Source of the DNA: an uncultured Lentisphaeraceae bacterium
Lineage (GTDB): Bacteria > Verrucomicrobiota > Kiritimatiellia > RFP12 > DVOR01
Assembly: GCA_946056345.1 (NCBI GenBank)
Contig: CAMGJH010000060.1
Span: 1 to 6,659 of the forward strand
Length of the DNA: 6,659 nt
Reading direction: 5' to 3'
Part shown: in pieces, positions 6,603 through 6,659 of the stretch
Layout: every line of letters begins with the position of its first letter
How positions within the stretch are numbered: the first letter of the stretch is position 1
The notes under the pieces: model-generated
Told to the model about the DNA's origin: nothing
The model's database searches: none
What the model saw: only the letters and a program-made list of their open reading frames with translations
Program-made: the position numbers and the translations under genes

Positions 6603-6659
6603 AATAAGACGGGGCCTTATTACCAATAAGACGGGGCCTTGTTACCAATAAGACGGGGT
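6603..6659. repeat. 22-bp tandem repeat array with hairpin units, at least 2.5 copies, cut by the window edge
   Basis: Units start at 6605 and 6627, with a partial copy at 6649; each begins TAAGACGGGGCC and ends TTACCAA. The two full units differ at one base (A at 6619, G at 6641). Across each unit junction CTTATT-ACC-AATAAG (6616-6630) or CTTGTT-ACC-AATAAG (6638-6652) can form a 6-bp stem with a 3-base loop. The array probably continues past the right edge. Confidence 0.9.

Noticed and set aside
6522..6626. A 35-residue N-terminal extension of the macroglobulin from an ATG at 6626
   Set aside because: The ATG lies in the tandem repeat, there is no ribosome binding site before it, and the AAAGGAG at 6531-6537 clearly serves the start at 6521.
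6603..6659. A CRISPR array
   Set aside because: Units are direct head-to-tail copies of 22 bp with no unique spacers between them.

Overview
The window holds most of a two-gene operon read on the minus strand (right to left). An alpha-2-macroglobulin of the bacterial YfhM/ECAM type (1992-6521) is followed by a penicillin-binding protein of the PBP1C class (pbpC, 1995 down to the left edge). The two genes overlap by 4 bases (GTGA). pbpC has a GTG start and no stop inside the window, so it is cut by the left edge or its reading frame runs past it. Both identifications rest on visible motifs: the CTEQ thioester motif in the first protein, and the glycosyltransferase and STLK/SLN/KTG transpeptidase motifs in the second.

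The operon points to a Gram-negative bacterium with a periplasm and a G+C-rich genome. Third codon positions are overwhelmingly G or C, and the coding strand is C-rich. As a result very long antisense reading frames appear opposite both genes; none of them looks real. The phylum cannot be fixed from this sequence. Repeat-laden, G+C-rich groups such as the PVC bacteria or a proteobacterium would both fit, but this is only a guess.

Layout: 1-276 is repeat-rich DNA still inside the open pbpC frame (a 22-bp tandem array, then a 7-bp microsatellite and a small inverted repeat). 277-1995 is the conserved body of pbpC. 1992-6521 is the macroglobulin gene. 6522-6659 is a non-coding leader, more A+T-rich than the genes, with a clear ribosome binding site, a weak promoter candidate, a weak terminator-like hairpin and a second, unrelated 22-bp tandem array running to the right edge.

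Joint role, from the known family pairing: the membrane-anchored macroglobulin is thought to trap invading proteases in the periplasm through its bait region and thioester, while PBP1C repairs or extends peptidoglycan. The pair is viewed as a defence and repair module for a breached envelope. I see no new multi-gene system here. The most unusual part is the 3' end of pbpC, where the usual C-terminal domain is not visible and the frame instead runs through tandem-repeat DNA.
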